Origin: Limnohabitans sp. MMS-10A-178
GTDB lineage: Bacteria; Pseudomonadota; Gammaproteobacteria; Burkholderiales; Burkholderiaceae_C
Length of the DNA: 64,000 bases
Reading direction: 5' to 3'
Assembly (NCBI RefSeq): GCF_003063375.1
Contig: NZ_NERY01000002.1
Span: forward strand, 434,001-498,000
Numbering within the stretch: position 1 is the first letter of the stretch; each line of letters begins with the position of its first letter. The notes under the pieces are model-generated. The model did not search any database. It saw only the letters and a list, made by a program, of their open reading frames with translations, and was not told the origin of the DNA. Both the position numbers and the translations under genes were made by a program. This document shows, piece by piece, positions 38,989 through 47,958 of this stretch.

Positions 38989-39026
38989 TTGTCTTCCTTT
39001 GTTAAACGCAATTTAAATTGTTGAAA

Positions 39027-40745
39027 TTAGGCACGCGCCTTCACATAGCGGCCTGGCGCAGCTTCAATGGTTTTGAATTTGGCATCTTTACCATAGTGTT
39101 TGGGTGCAGCAATTTGTTTGCCTGCATGTGACTTCAACCAATCCGACCAATCGGTCCACCAGCTACCAGGCAATTCTTTGGCACCAGCAATCCACTCATT
39201 GGCAGTGGCGGGAAATTTGCCGTCCTCGCGCAACCAGTGGCTGCGCTTCTTGGCTTCTGGCGGATTGATCACGCCGGCAATATGGCCCGATGCACCCATG
39301 ACAAATCGCTTCTTACCAGGAAGGTGCTGAGTGGATGCATAAGCACCACCAATGGGCACGATGTGGTCTTCGCGCGAGCCATAAATGTAAACAGGCATAT
39401 TGACCTTGCCCAGATCAATGGCCTCGCCGCACACAGTGACAGCACCAGGACTCACAAATTTGTTTTCCAAATAGGTGTTGCGCAAATACCAAGCATAAAA
39501 GGGGCCTGGCAAGTTGGTGGAATCGCTGTTCCAGTAGAGCAAGTCAAATGGTGGGGGCGATTCACCTTTGAGGTAATTGCCCACCACATAGTTCCAAACC
39601 AAATCGTTGGGGCGCAAGAAACTGAAGGTCGATGCCAAGTCTTGACCTTTGAGCAGACCACCCTGCCCCATTTGCATTTCGCGAAACTTGACAAAGTTTT
39701 CGTCGATGAACACATCGAGCACGCCCGTATCGGTAAAGTCGATCAGGGTGGTGAGGAAGGTGGCACTGGCTACAGGCTTTTTTCCGCGAGCTGCCAAAAC
39801 TGCCAAGGCATTGCTCAAAATAGTACCGCCAACGCAAAAACCCAGGGCATTGATTTGCTTGGCACCTGTGATATCTTGAACTTGGCTGATGGCTTTGATG
39901 GCAGCATTTTCAATGTAGTCATCCCAAGACTTTTGCGCCATGCTTTCATCGGGATTGCGCCAGCTGACCACAAATGTTCGGTGCCCTTGGCTGACGGCGT
40001 AGCGAATAAAGGAGTTGTTGGGTTGCAAATCAAGAATGTAAAACTTGTTGATGCAAGGGGGTACCAACAAAAATGGTTTTTCATAAACCTTGGCGGTCAG
40101 AGGCTTGTACTCAATCAGTTGAAAAAATTCATTTTCAAAGACCACAGCACCCTCAGTGGTGGCCACATTTTCTCCAACCACAAACTTGCTCTCGTCTGTC
40201 ATGGACACGTGCCCTTGCTGCATGTCGTGCAACAAGTTTTGAATACCTTTGGCCAGGCTTTCACCTTTGGTTTCAATCGCTTTCTTTTGCGCTTCTGCAT
40301 TGAATGCCAAGAAGTTGCTGGGTGCTGAAGCTGCAACCCACTGCTCTACAGCAAACTTGATTTTGTTGTGTGTGTGTTCGTCGGCCTCTACGGCCTCTGC
40401 CAAACCCATTAGGGTTTTGGCATTGAGCAAATAGGCTCCGGCTGTGAAAGCCGCCATCGGATTTCCTGTCCATGCATCACTGGAAAATCGGCGATCTTTG
40501 ATATCGTGTTTGGACTCAAGGCCATGATTCCAAAGCGCGGTGGCTTCTTCTAAATAAGTGGCCTGTAATTCCTTCAACTTTTCCTGAGAAAAAGAAATTT
40601 GTGGGACAGCATTTTCGGCAGGAGGCACAATGCCACCCAGATCCATGGTTTGAAAAGTTTGCATGGCCTGACCCCAGCTTTTGGCCAGGTTCTGCTGAAA
40701 CTCTTCGCTGGCGCGTGACCAAAATTCATTGTTTGAATTTGTCAT
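39027..40745 (-). CDS. phaC: Class I poly(3-hydroxyalkanoate) synthase
   Basis: A 572-residue synthase that polymerises (R)-3-hydroxybutyryl-CoA on granule surfaces. The lipase-like box GFCVGG places the catalytic cysteine at about residue 304; Asp and His follow in GSREDHIVPIGG and MGASGHIAGVINPP. The ATG at 40745 was chosen because GGGGGGATC precedes it; the frame also reads from 40778. The length is that of a class I synthase needing no second subunit. A phaZ depolymerase lies 30 kb away in this window. Confidence 0.95.
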   Translation of the reverse strand: MTNSNNEFWSRASEEFQQNLAKSWGQAMQTFQTMDLGGIVPPAENAVPQISFSQEKLKELQATYLEEATALWNHGLESKHDIKDRRFSSDAWTGNPMAAFTAGAYLLNAKTLMGLAEAVEADEHTHNKIKFAVEQWVAASAPSNFLAFNAEAQKKAIETKGESLAKGIQNLLHDMQQGHVSMTDESKFVVGENVATTEGAVVFENEFFQLIEYKPLTAKVYEKPFLLVPPCINKFYILDLQPNNSFIRYAVSQGHRTFVVSWRNPDESMAQKSWDDYIENAAIKAISQVQDITGAKQINALGFCVGGTILSNALAVLAARGKKPVASATFLTTLIDFTDTGVLDVFIDENFVKFREMQMGQGGLLKGQDLASTFSFLRPNDLVWNYVVGNYLKGESPPPFDLLYWNSDSTNLPGPFYAWYLRNTYLENKFVSPGAVTVCGEAIDLGKVNMPVYIYGSREDHIVPIGGAYASTQHLPGKKRFVMGASGHIAGVINPPEAKKRSHWLREDGKFPATANEWIAGAKELPGSWWTDWSDWLKSHAGKQIAAPKHYGKDAKFKTIEAAPGRYVKARA

Positions 40746-40780
40746 GTGCTGATCCCCCCTTATTTTGAATATCGACACTC

Positions 40781-41050
40781 ATGTACATCGTTGCAATTGC
40801 TTGGATTTATGTTGCTCTCATGATGAGCGTGGCTGAAGCCACGAACACCAATGGCACTGTACTAGGAGGCATTGTGACCTTCATTCTTTACGGGATCCTT
40901 CCAACATCAATAATTATTTACATCATGGATGCACCCCGTCGCAAGCGGAACAGATTAGCACGTGAACGTGAAGCTTTTGAGGCGAACAAACCCCAAAATG
41001 ATTCCAAAACAGAGGCTGCCTTGCCTCAGCCACCAGAACCTAAGCTGTAA
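40781..41050 (+). CDS. Small membrane protein of unknown function, divergent from phaC
   Basis: An 89-residue protein with two hydrophobic segments (about residues 3-17 and 27-48), a basic patch MDAPRRKRNRLARERE and a Pro/Gln-rich tail. I do not recognise the function. The start is only 35 nt from the phaC start on the other strand, so the two promoters must overlap. The 3' end overlaps pgeF by 11 nt. No good ribosome-binding site is visible. Confidence 0.65.
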   Translation: MYIVAIAWIYVALMMSVAEATNTNGTVLGGIVTFILYGILPTSIIIYIMDAPRRKRNRLAREREAFEANKPQNDSKTEAALPQPPEPKL

Positions 41051-41831
41051 TCCAGATGTAAGCGGCCATTCGCCCTGCGCCGCCCTTGAGCAAGGCATCA
41101 CGACGGTGCGAGTGGTATTGAGTTTCTTGGCGATAGGTGCACCAAGACAGTGAGCTGTCGTTGCCGCAAATGACTTCAAAGCCCGCTGCTTTTAGGCGCC
41201 AGCGGGCTAGGCCTGCCAAATCGGCCCAATACTTGCCATGACCTTTGGCCACGAACAAATTCTCTAAAGCCTTTTTTTCTTTGGGAGAATTCAGATGGGT
41301 GAGGAAGGCTTGAACCACATCCTCGCCCACTTCGAAGGCTGTAGGTCCAATACATGGGCCCAGCCACGCGATGCAATCGGCAGCACGCAGTCCTTGTTCT
41401 TTTGCACCCTCTGACAGTGTTTCCACCACACCCTGACCAGCCAATCCTGCCAGCCCTCGCCAGCCAGCATGGGCAGCTGCAACCCACTTGAACTTTGGAT
41501 GACATACCAAAATGGGCAAGCAATCTGCTGCCATGACGCAGCATGCAACACCGTTATGCGTGGTCCAGGCCACATCGGCCTCTAGCCCAGGCGGCGTCTG
41601 GTGGTCAATGCCAAGGCCTTTCACACCGTGCACCTGCCTGAGATACACCGCCGGCACACCCATGGCACTTTGTACCAAGCCACGGTTGTTCAAAACATTT
41701 TCGGAGCTGTCGCCAGAAAACAGACCCAAATTGAGGCTGTCCCAAGGCTGGGGAGACACCCCACCTTGGCGAGTGGTCATGAGCGCCCTCACGAACGAAG
41801 GGGCAGGCCAATCTGGGGAAAATCCGATCAA
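41040..41831 (-). CDS. pgeF: Peptidoglycan editing factor / polyphenol oxidase family (YfiH)
   Basis: A 263-residue DUF152 protein. Conserved metal-binding residues are in AADCLPILVCHP, AAHAGWRGLAGLAG and AWLGPCIGPTAFEVG. The family, formerly called laccase-like, removes L-Ser wrongly placed in cell-wall peptides and also shows purine nucleoside phosphorylase activity in some members. It is convergent with the small membrane gene and 4 nt downstream of the GST gene on its own strand. Confidence 0.88.
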   Translation of the reverse strand: MIGFSPDWPAPSFVRALMTTRQGGVSPQPWDSLNLGLFSGDSSENVLNNRGLVQSAMGVPAVYLRQVHGVKGLGIDHQTPPGLEADVAWTTHNGVACCVMAADCLPILVCHPKFKWVAAAHAGWRGLAGLAGQGVVETLSEGAKEQGLRAADCIAWLGPCIGPTAFEVGEDVVQAFLTHLNSPKEKKALENLFVAKGHGKYWADLAGLARWRLKAAGFEVICGNDSSLSWCTYRQETQYHSHRRDALLKGGAGRMAAYIWITA

Positions 41832-41835
41832 GTCA

Positions 41836-42471
41836 TTACTCGGCGTCAGGGCAAGCAGAAGGCTGCGCCTTTTGGAAGGCTTCCAATTTCATGCATGCAT
41901 CAAATGCAGCCATCGTGAGAGGCAAGCCATCAAAGCTGACAGCAAACCTTTTGCCATTGAAGATTTGCGGAACCAAGCAGCAATCGGCCAATGTTGGGGT
42001 ATGACCAAAACAATAAGTTGACTTCGGACCCTGAGCCAACTGACGCTCAAAAGCTTCTAGGCCGTCCCTCACCCAGTGGCGATACCAAGTATTTTTTTGT
42101 TCCTCGTCCAAACCGAGTGTGCCACTCAAGTACTTCAAAACACGCAAGTTATTAATCGGGTGAATTTCGCAGGCAATGGATTGCGCTAAGGCGCGAACAC
42201 GTGCCCTGCCCAACGCATCGCTTGGAAGAAGTGCGGGCTCTGGGTGTGTCTCATCAAGGTACTCAATGATGGCCATGGATTGGCTAAGGTGCTCACCATC
42301 TACTACCAGGTTGGGCACCAAATTGTCTGCGGCGACGCTGCTGTAGGCCGCTTGCTTGTGCTCACCCTTGGCAATGTGGACTGGGATATATTCGAAGGGC
42401 AAGCCCTTCAAATGCAGTGCAATTCTGACGCGAAATGAAGCGGAGGAACGGAAGTAGTTGTAAAGTTTCAT
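41836..42471 (-). CDS. maiA: Maleylacetoacetate isomerase / zeta-class glutathione S-transferase
   Basis: A 211-residue two-domain GST. The N-terminal thioredoxin-fold has the zeta signature SSASFRVRIALHLKG with the active-site serine pair, and a C-terminal helical domain follows. It would isomerise maleylacetoacetate in tyrosine or homogentisate breakdown. No other gene of that path is nearby, so the substrate rests on family alone. I chose the ATG at 42471 (MKLYNYF); one at 42477 is also possible. It is divergent from aat, 23 nt away. Confidence 0.85.
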   Translation of the reverse strand: MKLYNYFRSSASFRVRIALHLKGLPFEYIPVHIAKGEHKQAAYSSVAADNLVPNLVVDGEHLSQSMAIIEYLDETHPEPALLPSDALGRARVRALAQSIACEIHPINNLRVLKYLSGTLGLDEEQKNTWYRHWVRDGLEAFERQLAQGPKSTYCFGHTPTLADCCLVPQIFNGKRFAVSFDGLPLTMAAFDACMKLEAFQKAQPSACPDAE

Positions 42472-42494
42472 AGGCATTAGCATAAACTGGAAAC

Positions 42495-43256
42495 ATGTCG
42501 GCCGACACCCTGCAAACTCATCTCCCATGGATTGAAAGCCATAACCCACTCCCCTCGGTTGAAAACGCTTGGGGCACAGACACTGACGCTCCCGGTTTAT
42601 TGGCCGCAGGTGCAGACTTAGGGGTCGATCGCCTGCTTGAGGCCTACTCCAAGGGGGTTTTTCCTTGGTACAACCCCAACCAACCCGTCCTGTGGTGGAG
42701 CCCAGACCCCAGAATGGTGCTCCAAATTCGCAACTTTAAGTTGCACCGTTCGCTTCGCAAAACACTCAGTCGATATGCGGCACAGCCTAATTTTGAACTG
42801 TGCTTTGATCGGGCCTTTGATGAGGTTATTGAGGCTTGCGCAAAAAGCCCCAGGGAAGGACAAAATGGGACCTGGATCGTGCCTGACATGGTGAAAGCCT
42901 ATCAAGCCTTGCATCGCGCAGGATTTGCACACAGCGCTGAGACATGGCTGGATGGCAAGTTGGTGGCTGGACTTTATTTTGTCTGCATTGGCAAAGCAGT
43001 TTTTGGTGAGTCGATGTTCAGCACCCTGAGCGATGGTTCCAAAATGGCACTGGCAGCCCTGGTTCATGTCTGCCAACATGAGGGTATTCAAGCCATTGAC
43101 TGCCAACAAAACACGGCCCACTTGGCATCGATGGGAGCACAAGAAATGACAAGGTCTGCGTTTTTAGAACTCAGTGTTCCAGCCCTCACGCAGGCAAGCC
43201 CTGATTGGAAAAATGCCCAAATAGACTGGGATCTTTGGCGGACAGTTGCCCCATGA
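42495..43256 (+). CDS. aat: Leucyl/phenylalanyl-tRNA--protein transferase
   Basis: A 253-residue GNAT-like enzyme that adds Leu or Phe to N-terminal Lys or Arg of proteins, marking them for ClpAP through the N-end rule. Typical motifs are [35 protein letters not shown] and GESMFS. Its stop overlaps the next gene (bpt) as ATGA, so both transferases are co-translated. Confidence 0.94.
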   Translation: MSADTLQTHLPWIESHNPLPSVENAWGTDTDAPGLLAAGADLGVDRLLEAYSKGVFPWYNPNQPVLWWSPDPRMVLQIRNFKLHRSLRKTLSRYAAQPNFELCFDRAFDEVIEACAKSPREGQNGTWIVPDMVKAYQALHRAGFAHSAETWLDGKLVAGLYFVCIGKAVFGESMFSTLSDGSKMALAALVHVCQHEGIQAIDCQQNTAHLASMGAQEMTRSAFLELSVPALTQASPDWKNAQIDWDLWRTVAP

Positions 43257-43999
43257 CGCACCTCAAAGATCTTCCTTTCAGCACCCTGCAGTTTTATGCC
43301 ACCGCGGCCTACCCGTGCAGCTATTTGGAGGGCCGCGAAGCACGATCACAAGTCGCAACACCCAGTCATTTGATTCAAAACGATGTTTACTCAGACTTGG
43401 TGGCGCGTGGCTTTCGAAGAAGCGGGCTCTTTACATACCGTCCCTACTGTGATGGCTGTCAGGCCTGTGTACCTCTGCGCGTTTTGTGCCAAGAGTTCAA
43501 ACCCAACAAAAGTCAAAGCCGTGCTTACCAAAAACACAAGCATTTGGTCGCCAGGGTCTCTCGCCTAGGATTTGAATCTGAGCATTACGACCTTTATTTG
43601 AGGTATCAAAACAGCCGACATGCTGGCGGGGGGATGGACCACGACAGCGTTGAACAGTACAAACAGTTTTTGTTGCAAAGCCGCGTCAATTCAAGACTTG
43701 TCGAATTCAGAGAGCCCAGCGTCAATGGCCATTTAGGCGAGCTCAAAATGGTCAGCATTGTCGATATGCTGAACGATGGACTTTCTGCTGTTTACACCTT
43801 TTATGCACCAGAGGCCCATGCCAGCTTTGGAACCTACGGCGTACTGTGGCAAATTCAGCAAGCCAAAGAACTGGGGCTGGCTTACGTGTACATGGGGTAT
43901 TGGATTGGTGCCAGTCCCAAAATGCAATACAAAGAACGTTTCAAGCCATGCGAGAGTCTTCAGCATGGCGAATGGAAAGCTCACCTCAGCTTGCGCTGA
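43253..43999 (+). CDS. bpt: Aspartate/glutamate leucyltransferase (bacterial N-end-rule Bpt)
   Basis: A 248-residue protein related to arginyl-tRNA-protein transferase (ATE1). The N-terminal cysteines appear in [12 protein letters not shown] and [11 protein letters not shown]; the catalytic region has [16 protein letters not shown] and [15 protein letters not shown]. Bpt adds Leu to N-terminal Asp or Glu. The ATG at 43253 overlapping the aat stop is clearly the start; the frame open from 43205 lies within aat. Confidence 0.92.
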   Translation: MTHLKDLPFSTLQFYATAAYPCSYLEGREARSQVATPSHLIQNDVYSDLVARGFRRSGLFTYRPYCDGCQACVPLRVLCQEFKPNKSQSRAYQKHKHLVARVSRLGFESEHYDLYLRYQNSRHAGGGMDHDSVEQYKQFLLQSRVNSRLVEFREPSVNGHLGELKMVSIVDMLNDGLSAVYTFYAPEAHASFGTYGVLWQIQQAKELGLAYVYMGYWIGASPKMQYKERFKPCESLQHGEWKAHLSLR

Positions 44000-44005
44000 G
44001 TTCTG

Positions 44006-44025
44006 AGATCTGACAGCTCAGATCT
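44006..44025. repeat. Inverted repeat downstream of bpt
   Basis: AGATCTGA-CAGC-TCAGATCT is a perfect 8-bp stem with a 4-nt loop, 6 nt after the bpt stop. There is no following T-run. It may be a weak terminator or an RNA-stability hairpin. Confidence 0.5.
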
Positions 44026-44128
44026 ACCCAAACGCAATTTCATCTTGTAAAATAAAATTTCGCAATGTCTTACCAGTGGCTCTGAATGGAAGACTTTTTT
44101 GCTTTGAAATTGACCGAGGTTGAGTCCC

Positions 44129-44905
44129 ATGAGAAAAGCTGAAGCACATCAGCCTGTCGCGCCCACCATCCAAGTGATCGAACGGCTCTTTTCGCTGATG
44201 GATGTCTTGGCTTCAAGGGAGGATGCCATTTCGTTGAAAGAAATCAGCGAAAAAACTGGGCTTCACCCCTCCACAGCACATCGCATTTTGAACGACCTCA
44301 CCATTGGCCGATTTGTCGATCGACCAGAACCGGGTAGCTACCGTCTGGGAATGCGTTTGTTAGAGTTGGGCAATATGGTGAAGGCACGCCTCAATGTGAG
44401 AGACGCCGCTCTGGCTCCCATGCGTGATTTGCACAAACTCATTCAACAGCCAGTCAACTTGAGTATGCGCCAAGGCGATGAAATTGTTTACATTGAACGT
44501 GCCTACAGCGAGCGCTCGGGCATGCAAGTGGTCAGAGCCATTGGTGGCCGTGCACCGCTTCACCTAACCTCTGTGGGCAAGTTGTTTTTGTCAGTCGATG
44601 AGCCCATGAAAGTTCGAAGCTATGCCACTCGCACCGGCTTGAACGGTCATACCAAAAATAGCATCACACAATTGCCCATCTTAGAGCGAGAGCTTTCCAA
44701 AGTGAGGCAATATGGCATTGCACGCGACAACGAAGAGTTGGAATTGGGCGTTCGTTGCATTGCAGCAGGCATCTACGACGATCAAGGCAAACTTTTGGCT
44801 GGGCTTTCTATATCAGCCCCGGCCGATCGATTGGATGAAGCTTGGTTGACCAAGCTTCAATCTACCGCTGAAGCTATCTCCCAAGCGCTGGGCTACAAAG
44901 AATGA
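44129..44905 (+). CDS. IclR-family transcriptional regulator
   Basis: A 258-residue regulator with an N-terminal winged helix (ISLKEISEKTGLHPSTAHRILNDL) and a C-terminal effector domain (GGRAPLHLTSVGKLFL, then GLSISAPADRL). The ATG at 44129 is preceded by GAGG at 44115. It stands alone between bpt and a terminator, so its target is not evident. IclR proteins usually control catabolic genes in response to aromatic or organic acids. Confidence 0.88.
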   Translation: MRKAEAHQPVAPTIQVIERLFSLMDVLASREDAISLKEISEKTGLHPSTAHRILNDLTIGRFVDRPEPGSYRLGMRLLELGNMVKARLNVRDAALAPMRDLHKLIQQPVNLSMRQGDEIVYIERAYSERSGMQVVRAIGGRAPLHLTSVGKLFLSVDEPMKVRSYATRTGLNGHTKNSITQLPILERELSKVRQYGIARDNEELELGVRCIAAGIYDDQGKLLAGLSISAPADRLDEAWLTKLQSTAEAISQALGYKE

Positions 44906-44910
44906 AAAAA

Positions 44911-44937
44911 AACCCGTCAATGACGGGTTTTCTTTTT
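44911..44937 (+). terminator. Rho-independent terminator after the IclR gene
   Basis: AACCCGTC-AAT-GACGGGTT followed by TTCTTTTT; the stem begins 6 nt past the stop. A-runs upstream make it usable in both directions, so it may also end the convergent pbpG transcript. Confidence 0.85.
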
Positions 44938-44952
44938 GGCCGCTAGCAAGAT

Positions 44953-46074
44953 TTAACCGGCATTTTTGACCATCGCCACTTCGGTTCGGGCATTCTGATT
45001 TTCCACCCAACGTCTAACTCTCTCTGCATCTGCAATGCGGCTCAACTTACCGGCCGAGTCTAGAAAAACCATGATCAATTGACGACCCGCAACCTTGGTT
45101 TGCATGACCAGGCACTGACCTGCTTCGGAGATGTAGCCCGTTTTTTGCAAACCGATGTCCCAGTTAGGACTTTTGACAAGGCGATTGGTGGTGTTGTACT
45201 GAAGGGTTCGACGACCCACGGCCACTTCTCGGCCGTGTGAGGTGGAGAGCTCGCGCAACAAAGGCACGTTGTAAGTGGCACTTACCAACACAGCCAAATC
45301 GTTGGCGTTGGACTGATTGCGACTTGACAAGCCCGTGGGCTCCACAAAATGAGATGACAGCATGCCAAGCCCTTTGGCACGCTCATTCATGGCTTTGACA
45401 AACGAAGACAAACCGCCAGGGTAGGTGCGACCCAATGCATGGGCTGCACGGTTTTCACTGGACATCAAAGCCAAATGCATTAAATCACCTCGGCTCAATA
45501 CAGAGCCCACTGCCAAACGCGAGGTGCTGCCCTTTTCCGTGTCAACATCTTCTTGAGTGATGGTGATCATGTCGTTGTGCGACAAATTGGCATCACTGAT
45601 GACCAAGGCAGTCATGAGCTTGGTTAAGGACGCAATGGGCAAAACGGCATTGTCGTTTTTGCGAATCAGAACTTCATGGGTGTCTTGGTCAATGACCAGC
45701 GCCACACTAGAGCGCAAATCGAGATCGTCATTGCCCTGTTGCAAGCCCGCTAAATGGCCATGTGAAACTCTGGTGCTTTGTGCCTTGGCATTAACGACTT
45801 TGCGAGTGTTGTTGGTGGCTTTAGCGCTATTTTTAGCATTTCCAGCAGCTTTAGCTTGACCTGCGGGTTTGGTATTGGCTGCTGATTTGCTGCTACCGGC
45901 TGTTTTTCCATTACCGGCTGGTTTTGCATTACCAGTTGATTTTGAAGAATTCGCAGGCTTTCGGGGCTTGTCGTTTTCAGCGGCTTGTGTTGAAAAAGAC
46001 ATTGGAACCAGCAAACACAATGAAATGCATAAGCCGATGGCACGATGTGAAAAAAAGCTATGAAGAGACGTCAA
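44953..46074 (-). CDS. pbpG: D-alanyl-D-alanine endopeptidase (PBP7/8-like)
   Basis: A serine peptidase of the S11 family acting in the periplasm on peptidoglycan crosslinks. Active-site motifs are SLTK, SSEN and KTG (QKTGYI). The signal peptide lies near HRAIGLCISLCLLVPMSFST and a low-complexity Lys/Ala/Asn/Gly linker of about 55 residues with repeated NAKPAG/SKSAANTKPAG units follows. The frame is open to 46215, but there it crosses the leuA terminator, so translation must begin later; the TTG at 46074 after AAAGAAAG is my best choice (about 373 residues). Start confidence is moderate. Confidence 0.82.
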   Translation of the reverse strand: MTSLHSFFSHRAIGLCISLCLLVPMSFSTQAAENDKPRKPANSSKSTGNAKPAGNGKTAGSSKSAANTKPAGQAKAAGNAKNSAKATNNTRKVVNAKAQSTRVSHGHLAGLQQGNDDLDLRSSVALVIDQDTHEVLIRKNDNAVLPIASLTKLMTALVISDANLSHNDMITITQEDVDTEKGSTSRLAVGSVLSRGDLMHLALMSSENRAAHALGRTYPGGLSSFVKAMNERAKGLGMLSSHFVEPTGLSSRNQSNANDLAVLVSATYNVPLLRELSTSHGREVAVGRRTLQYNTTNRLVKSPNWDIGLQKTGYISEAGQCLVMQTKVAGRQLIMVFLDSAGKLSRIADAERVRRWVENQNARTEVAMVKNAG

Positions 46075-46147
46075 AACAATACTTTCTTTGGCCAAAGTCA
46101 GTGGCAATTTGGCGAGTGTAATAGAAACTTGACGTAGTGTACATAAA

Positions 46148-46187
46148 TAAAAAAAGTCGCGCAAGATCAACACCTTGCGCGACCTTC
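46148..46187 (-). terminator. Rho-independent terminator of leuA
   Basis: On the minus strand GTCGCGCAAG and CTTGCGCGAC form a perfect 10-bp stem with an 8-nt loop, followed by a run of seven T. It lies about 35 nt past the leuA stop and upstream of pbpG, separating the two. Confidence 0.92.
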
Positions 46188-46221
46188 TTGAAGACATTCT
46201 GAAGCCTTCTGACAAACTCCC

Positions 46222-47760
46222 TTAACCTTGCGCAGCCACTCTGTCAGCTTTGCTTTGCAACTTATTCAAGGCACTCAAATAGGCCTTGGCGGAAGCCACA
46301 ATGATGTCAGGATCTGAGCCAACGCCGTTCACCACACGACCACTGTTTTGCAAGCGAACCGTGACTTCACCTTGGCTTTCGGTCGATCCACTGATGGCAT
46401 TAACAGAATAAAGCACCATTTCAGCACCGCTTTCTACGATGGATTCAATGGCTTTCAAAGATGCATCAACAGGCCCGTTGCCGTCCGACTTGCCATGGAC
46501 TTCTTTGCCTTGAATCGTGAAAACAACGGAAGCTTGAGGCCGTTCGCCCGTTTCGCTGTGTTGCGACAAAGAGACATAAGCATATTGCTCTTTATCCTGG
46601 CTAACGCTTTCATCGCTCACCAAAGCCAAGATGTCTTCGTCAAAAATTTCGCTTTTGCGATCGGCCAATTCTTTGAATCGCGCAAAAGCTGCATTCAACT
46701 CTGATTCGCTTTCAAGCACCACGCCAAGTTCTTGCATGCGTTGCTTAAAGGCATTGCGGCCACTCAATTTGCCCAACACAATTTTGTTGGCAGACCAACC
46801 CACATCTTCAGCGCGCATGATCTCGTAGGTGTCGCGCGCTTTGAGCACGCCATCTTGGTGAATACCTGAAGCGTGTGCAAAGGCATTGGCGCCCACCACC
46901 GCTTTGTTGGGCTGCACCACAAAACCCGTGGTTTGACTCACCATGCGGCTGGCCGCCACGATGTGGATCGGGTCGATGTTCATCTCAAGTCCAAAATAGT
47001 CTTTGCGTGTTTTCACCGCCATGACGATCTCTTCTAAAGAGCAGTTGCCTGCGCGCTCGCCCAAGCCATTGATGGTGCATTCAACTTGACGTGCACCGCC
47101 CAACTTAACGCCCGCCAAACTGTTGGCCACCGCCATGCCTAAGTCGTTGTGGCAATGGACAGACCAAATGGCTTTGTCAGAGTTGGGAATTCGTTCGCGC
47201 AAAGTCTTGATGAATTGACCGTACAACTCAGGCACCGCATAACCCACGGTATCTGGCACATTGATGGTGCTGGCTCCTTCTGCAATTACGGCTTCAAGCA
47301 CTTTGCACAAAAAATCCATGTCACTGCGGTAGCCATCTTCTGGGCTAAATTCGACATCGGCCACCAAATTGCGTGCAAAACGCACAGATTGTTTCGCCTG
47401 CTCAAACACCTGATCGGGCGTCATGCGCAGTTTCTTTTCCATGTGCAAAGGTGATGTGGCAATGAAGGTGTGAATGCGGCCACTGTTGGCGCCTTTCAAA
47501 GCTTCGGCAGCTCTAGAAATATCACGGTCATTGGCGCGTGACAAAGAGCAGATGGTGGAGTCTTTGATGGTATTGGCGATGGCTTGGACCGCTTCAAAGT
47601 CGCCATTGGAGCTGGCTGCAAAACCCGCCTCAATGACGTCAACGCGCAATCGCTCTAATTGACGCGCAATGCGCAGTTTTTCGTCACGGGTCATGGATGC
47701 GCCAGGCGATTGCTCACCATCACGCAATGTCGTGTCAAAAATAATCAATTTATCAGCCAT
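46222..47760 (-). CDS. leuA: 2-isopropylmalate synthase
   Basis: A 512-residue enzyme, first committed step of leucine synthesis, condensing acetyl-CoA with 2-ketoisovalerate. It starts [18 protein letters not shown], metal-binding and GxGERxGN motifs follow ([15 protein letters not shown]), and the C-terminal LeuA dimer domain for leucine feedback is complete. Transcription is probably controlled by the leader peptide and attenuator 50-150 nt upstream. Confidence 0.96.
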   Translation of the reverse strand: MADKLIIFDTTLRDGEQSPGASMTRDEKLRIARQLERLRVDVIEAGFAASSNGDFEAVQAIANTIKDSTICSLSRANDRDISRAAEALKGANSGRIHTFIATSPLHMEKKLRMTPDQVFEQAKQSVRFARNLVADVEFSPEDGYRSDMDFLCKVLEAVIAEGASTINVPDTVGYAVPELYGQFIKTLRERIPNSDKAIWSVHCHNDLGMAVANSLAGVKLGGARQVECTINGLGERAGNCSLEEIVMAVKTRKDYFGLEMNIDPIHIVAASRMVSQTTGFVVQPNKAVVGANAFAHASGIHQDGVLKARDTYEIMRAEDVGWSANKIVLGKLSGRNAFKQRMQELGVVLESESELNAAFARFKELADRKSEIFDEDILALVSDESVSQDKEQYAYVSLSQHSETGERPQASVVFTIQGKEVHGKSDGNGPVDASLKAIESIVESGAEMVLYSVNAISGSTESQGEVTVRLQNSGRVVNGVGSDPDIIVASAKAYLSALNKLQSKADRVAAQG

Positions 47761-47807
47761 TTTTCACTCCTGGTTTGAAAACTTCAAAAACAATTCTGAA
47801 ATAAAAA

Positions 47808-47835
47808 AAGCCCGCTGCGTTTGGCATACGGGCTT
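47808..47835 (-). terminator. leuA attenuator terminator
   Basis: On the minus strand AAGCCCG and CGGGCTT pair across a 14-nt loop (with a possible inner TGC/GCA extension), followed directly by TTTTTTT. It stands between the leader peptide and leuA, 48 nt before the leuA start. ACGGGC in the leader (47875-47870) can pair with GCCCGT of the terminator arm (47833-47828), which would be the antiterminator. Confidence 0.85.
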
Positions 47836-47858
47836 CTTGGGAAATTGAACAGCGTGCG

Positions 47859-47912
47859 CTATACATCCCGCCCGTGGGGCGTCAGCAGTAGAGCTAGCAA
47901 ATTCGTTTTCAT
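47859..47912 (-). CDS. leuL: leu operon leader peptide
   Basis: A 17-residue reading frame, MKTNLLALLLTPHGRDV, ending in TAG. Five of residues 5-10 are leucine (codons TTG, CTA, CTA, CTG, CTG, with one Ala between). Next come a GC-rich segment and the attenuator terminator. This is the normal layout of leucine attenuation: stalled ribosomes at the Leu codons favour the antiterminator and leuA is made. The ribosome-binding site is weak and the promoter must lie in or before the end of pssA. Confidence 0.82.
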   Translation of the reverse strand: MKTNLLALLLTPHGRDV

Positions 47913-47941
47913 GGAAATACTGTATCACAACTTTGGCAAAA

Positions 47942-47958
47942 CTTCATCATTGATGAAG
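47942..47958. repeat. Inverted repeat at the pssA stop
   Basis: CTTCATC-ATT-GATGAAG, a perfect 7-bp stem with a 3-nt loop, overlaps the last codons of pssA, 30 nt upstream of the leuA leader peptide. It might be a binding site near the leuA promoter or part of the leader RNA. Confidence 0.45.

Noticed and set aside
39237-40328. 363-residue open frame on the plus strand inside phaC
   Set aside because: Antisense shadow of phaC with no family pattern, although long.
46075-46215. N-terminal extension of pbpG to 46215
   Set aside because: It would be translated across the leuA terminator stem (46148-46187) and precedes the signal peptide.
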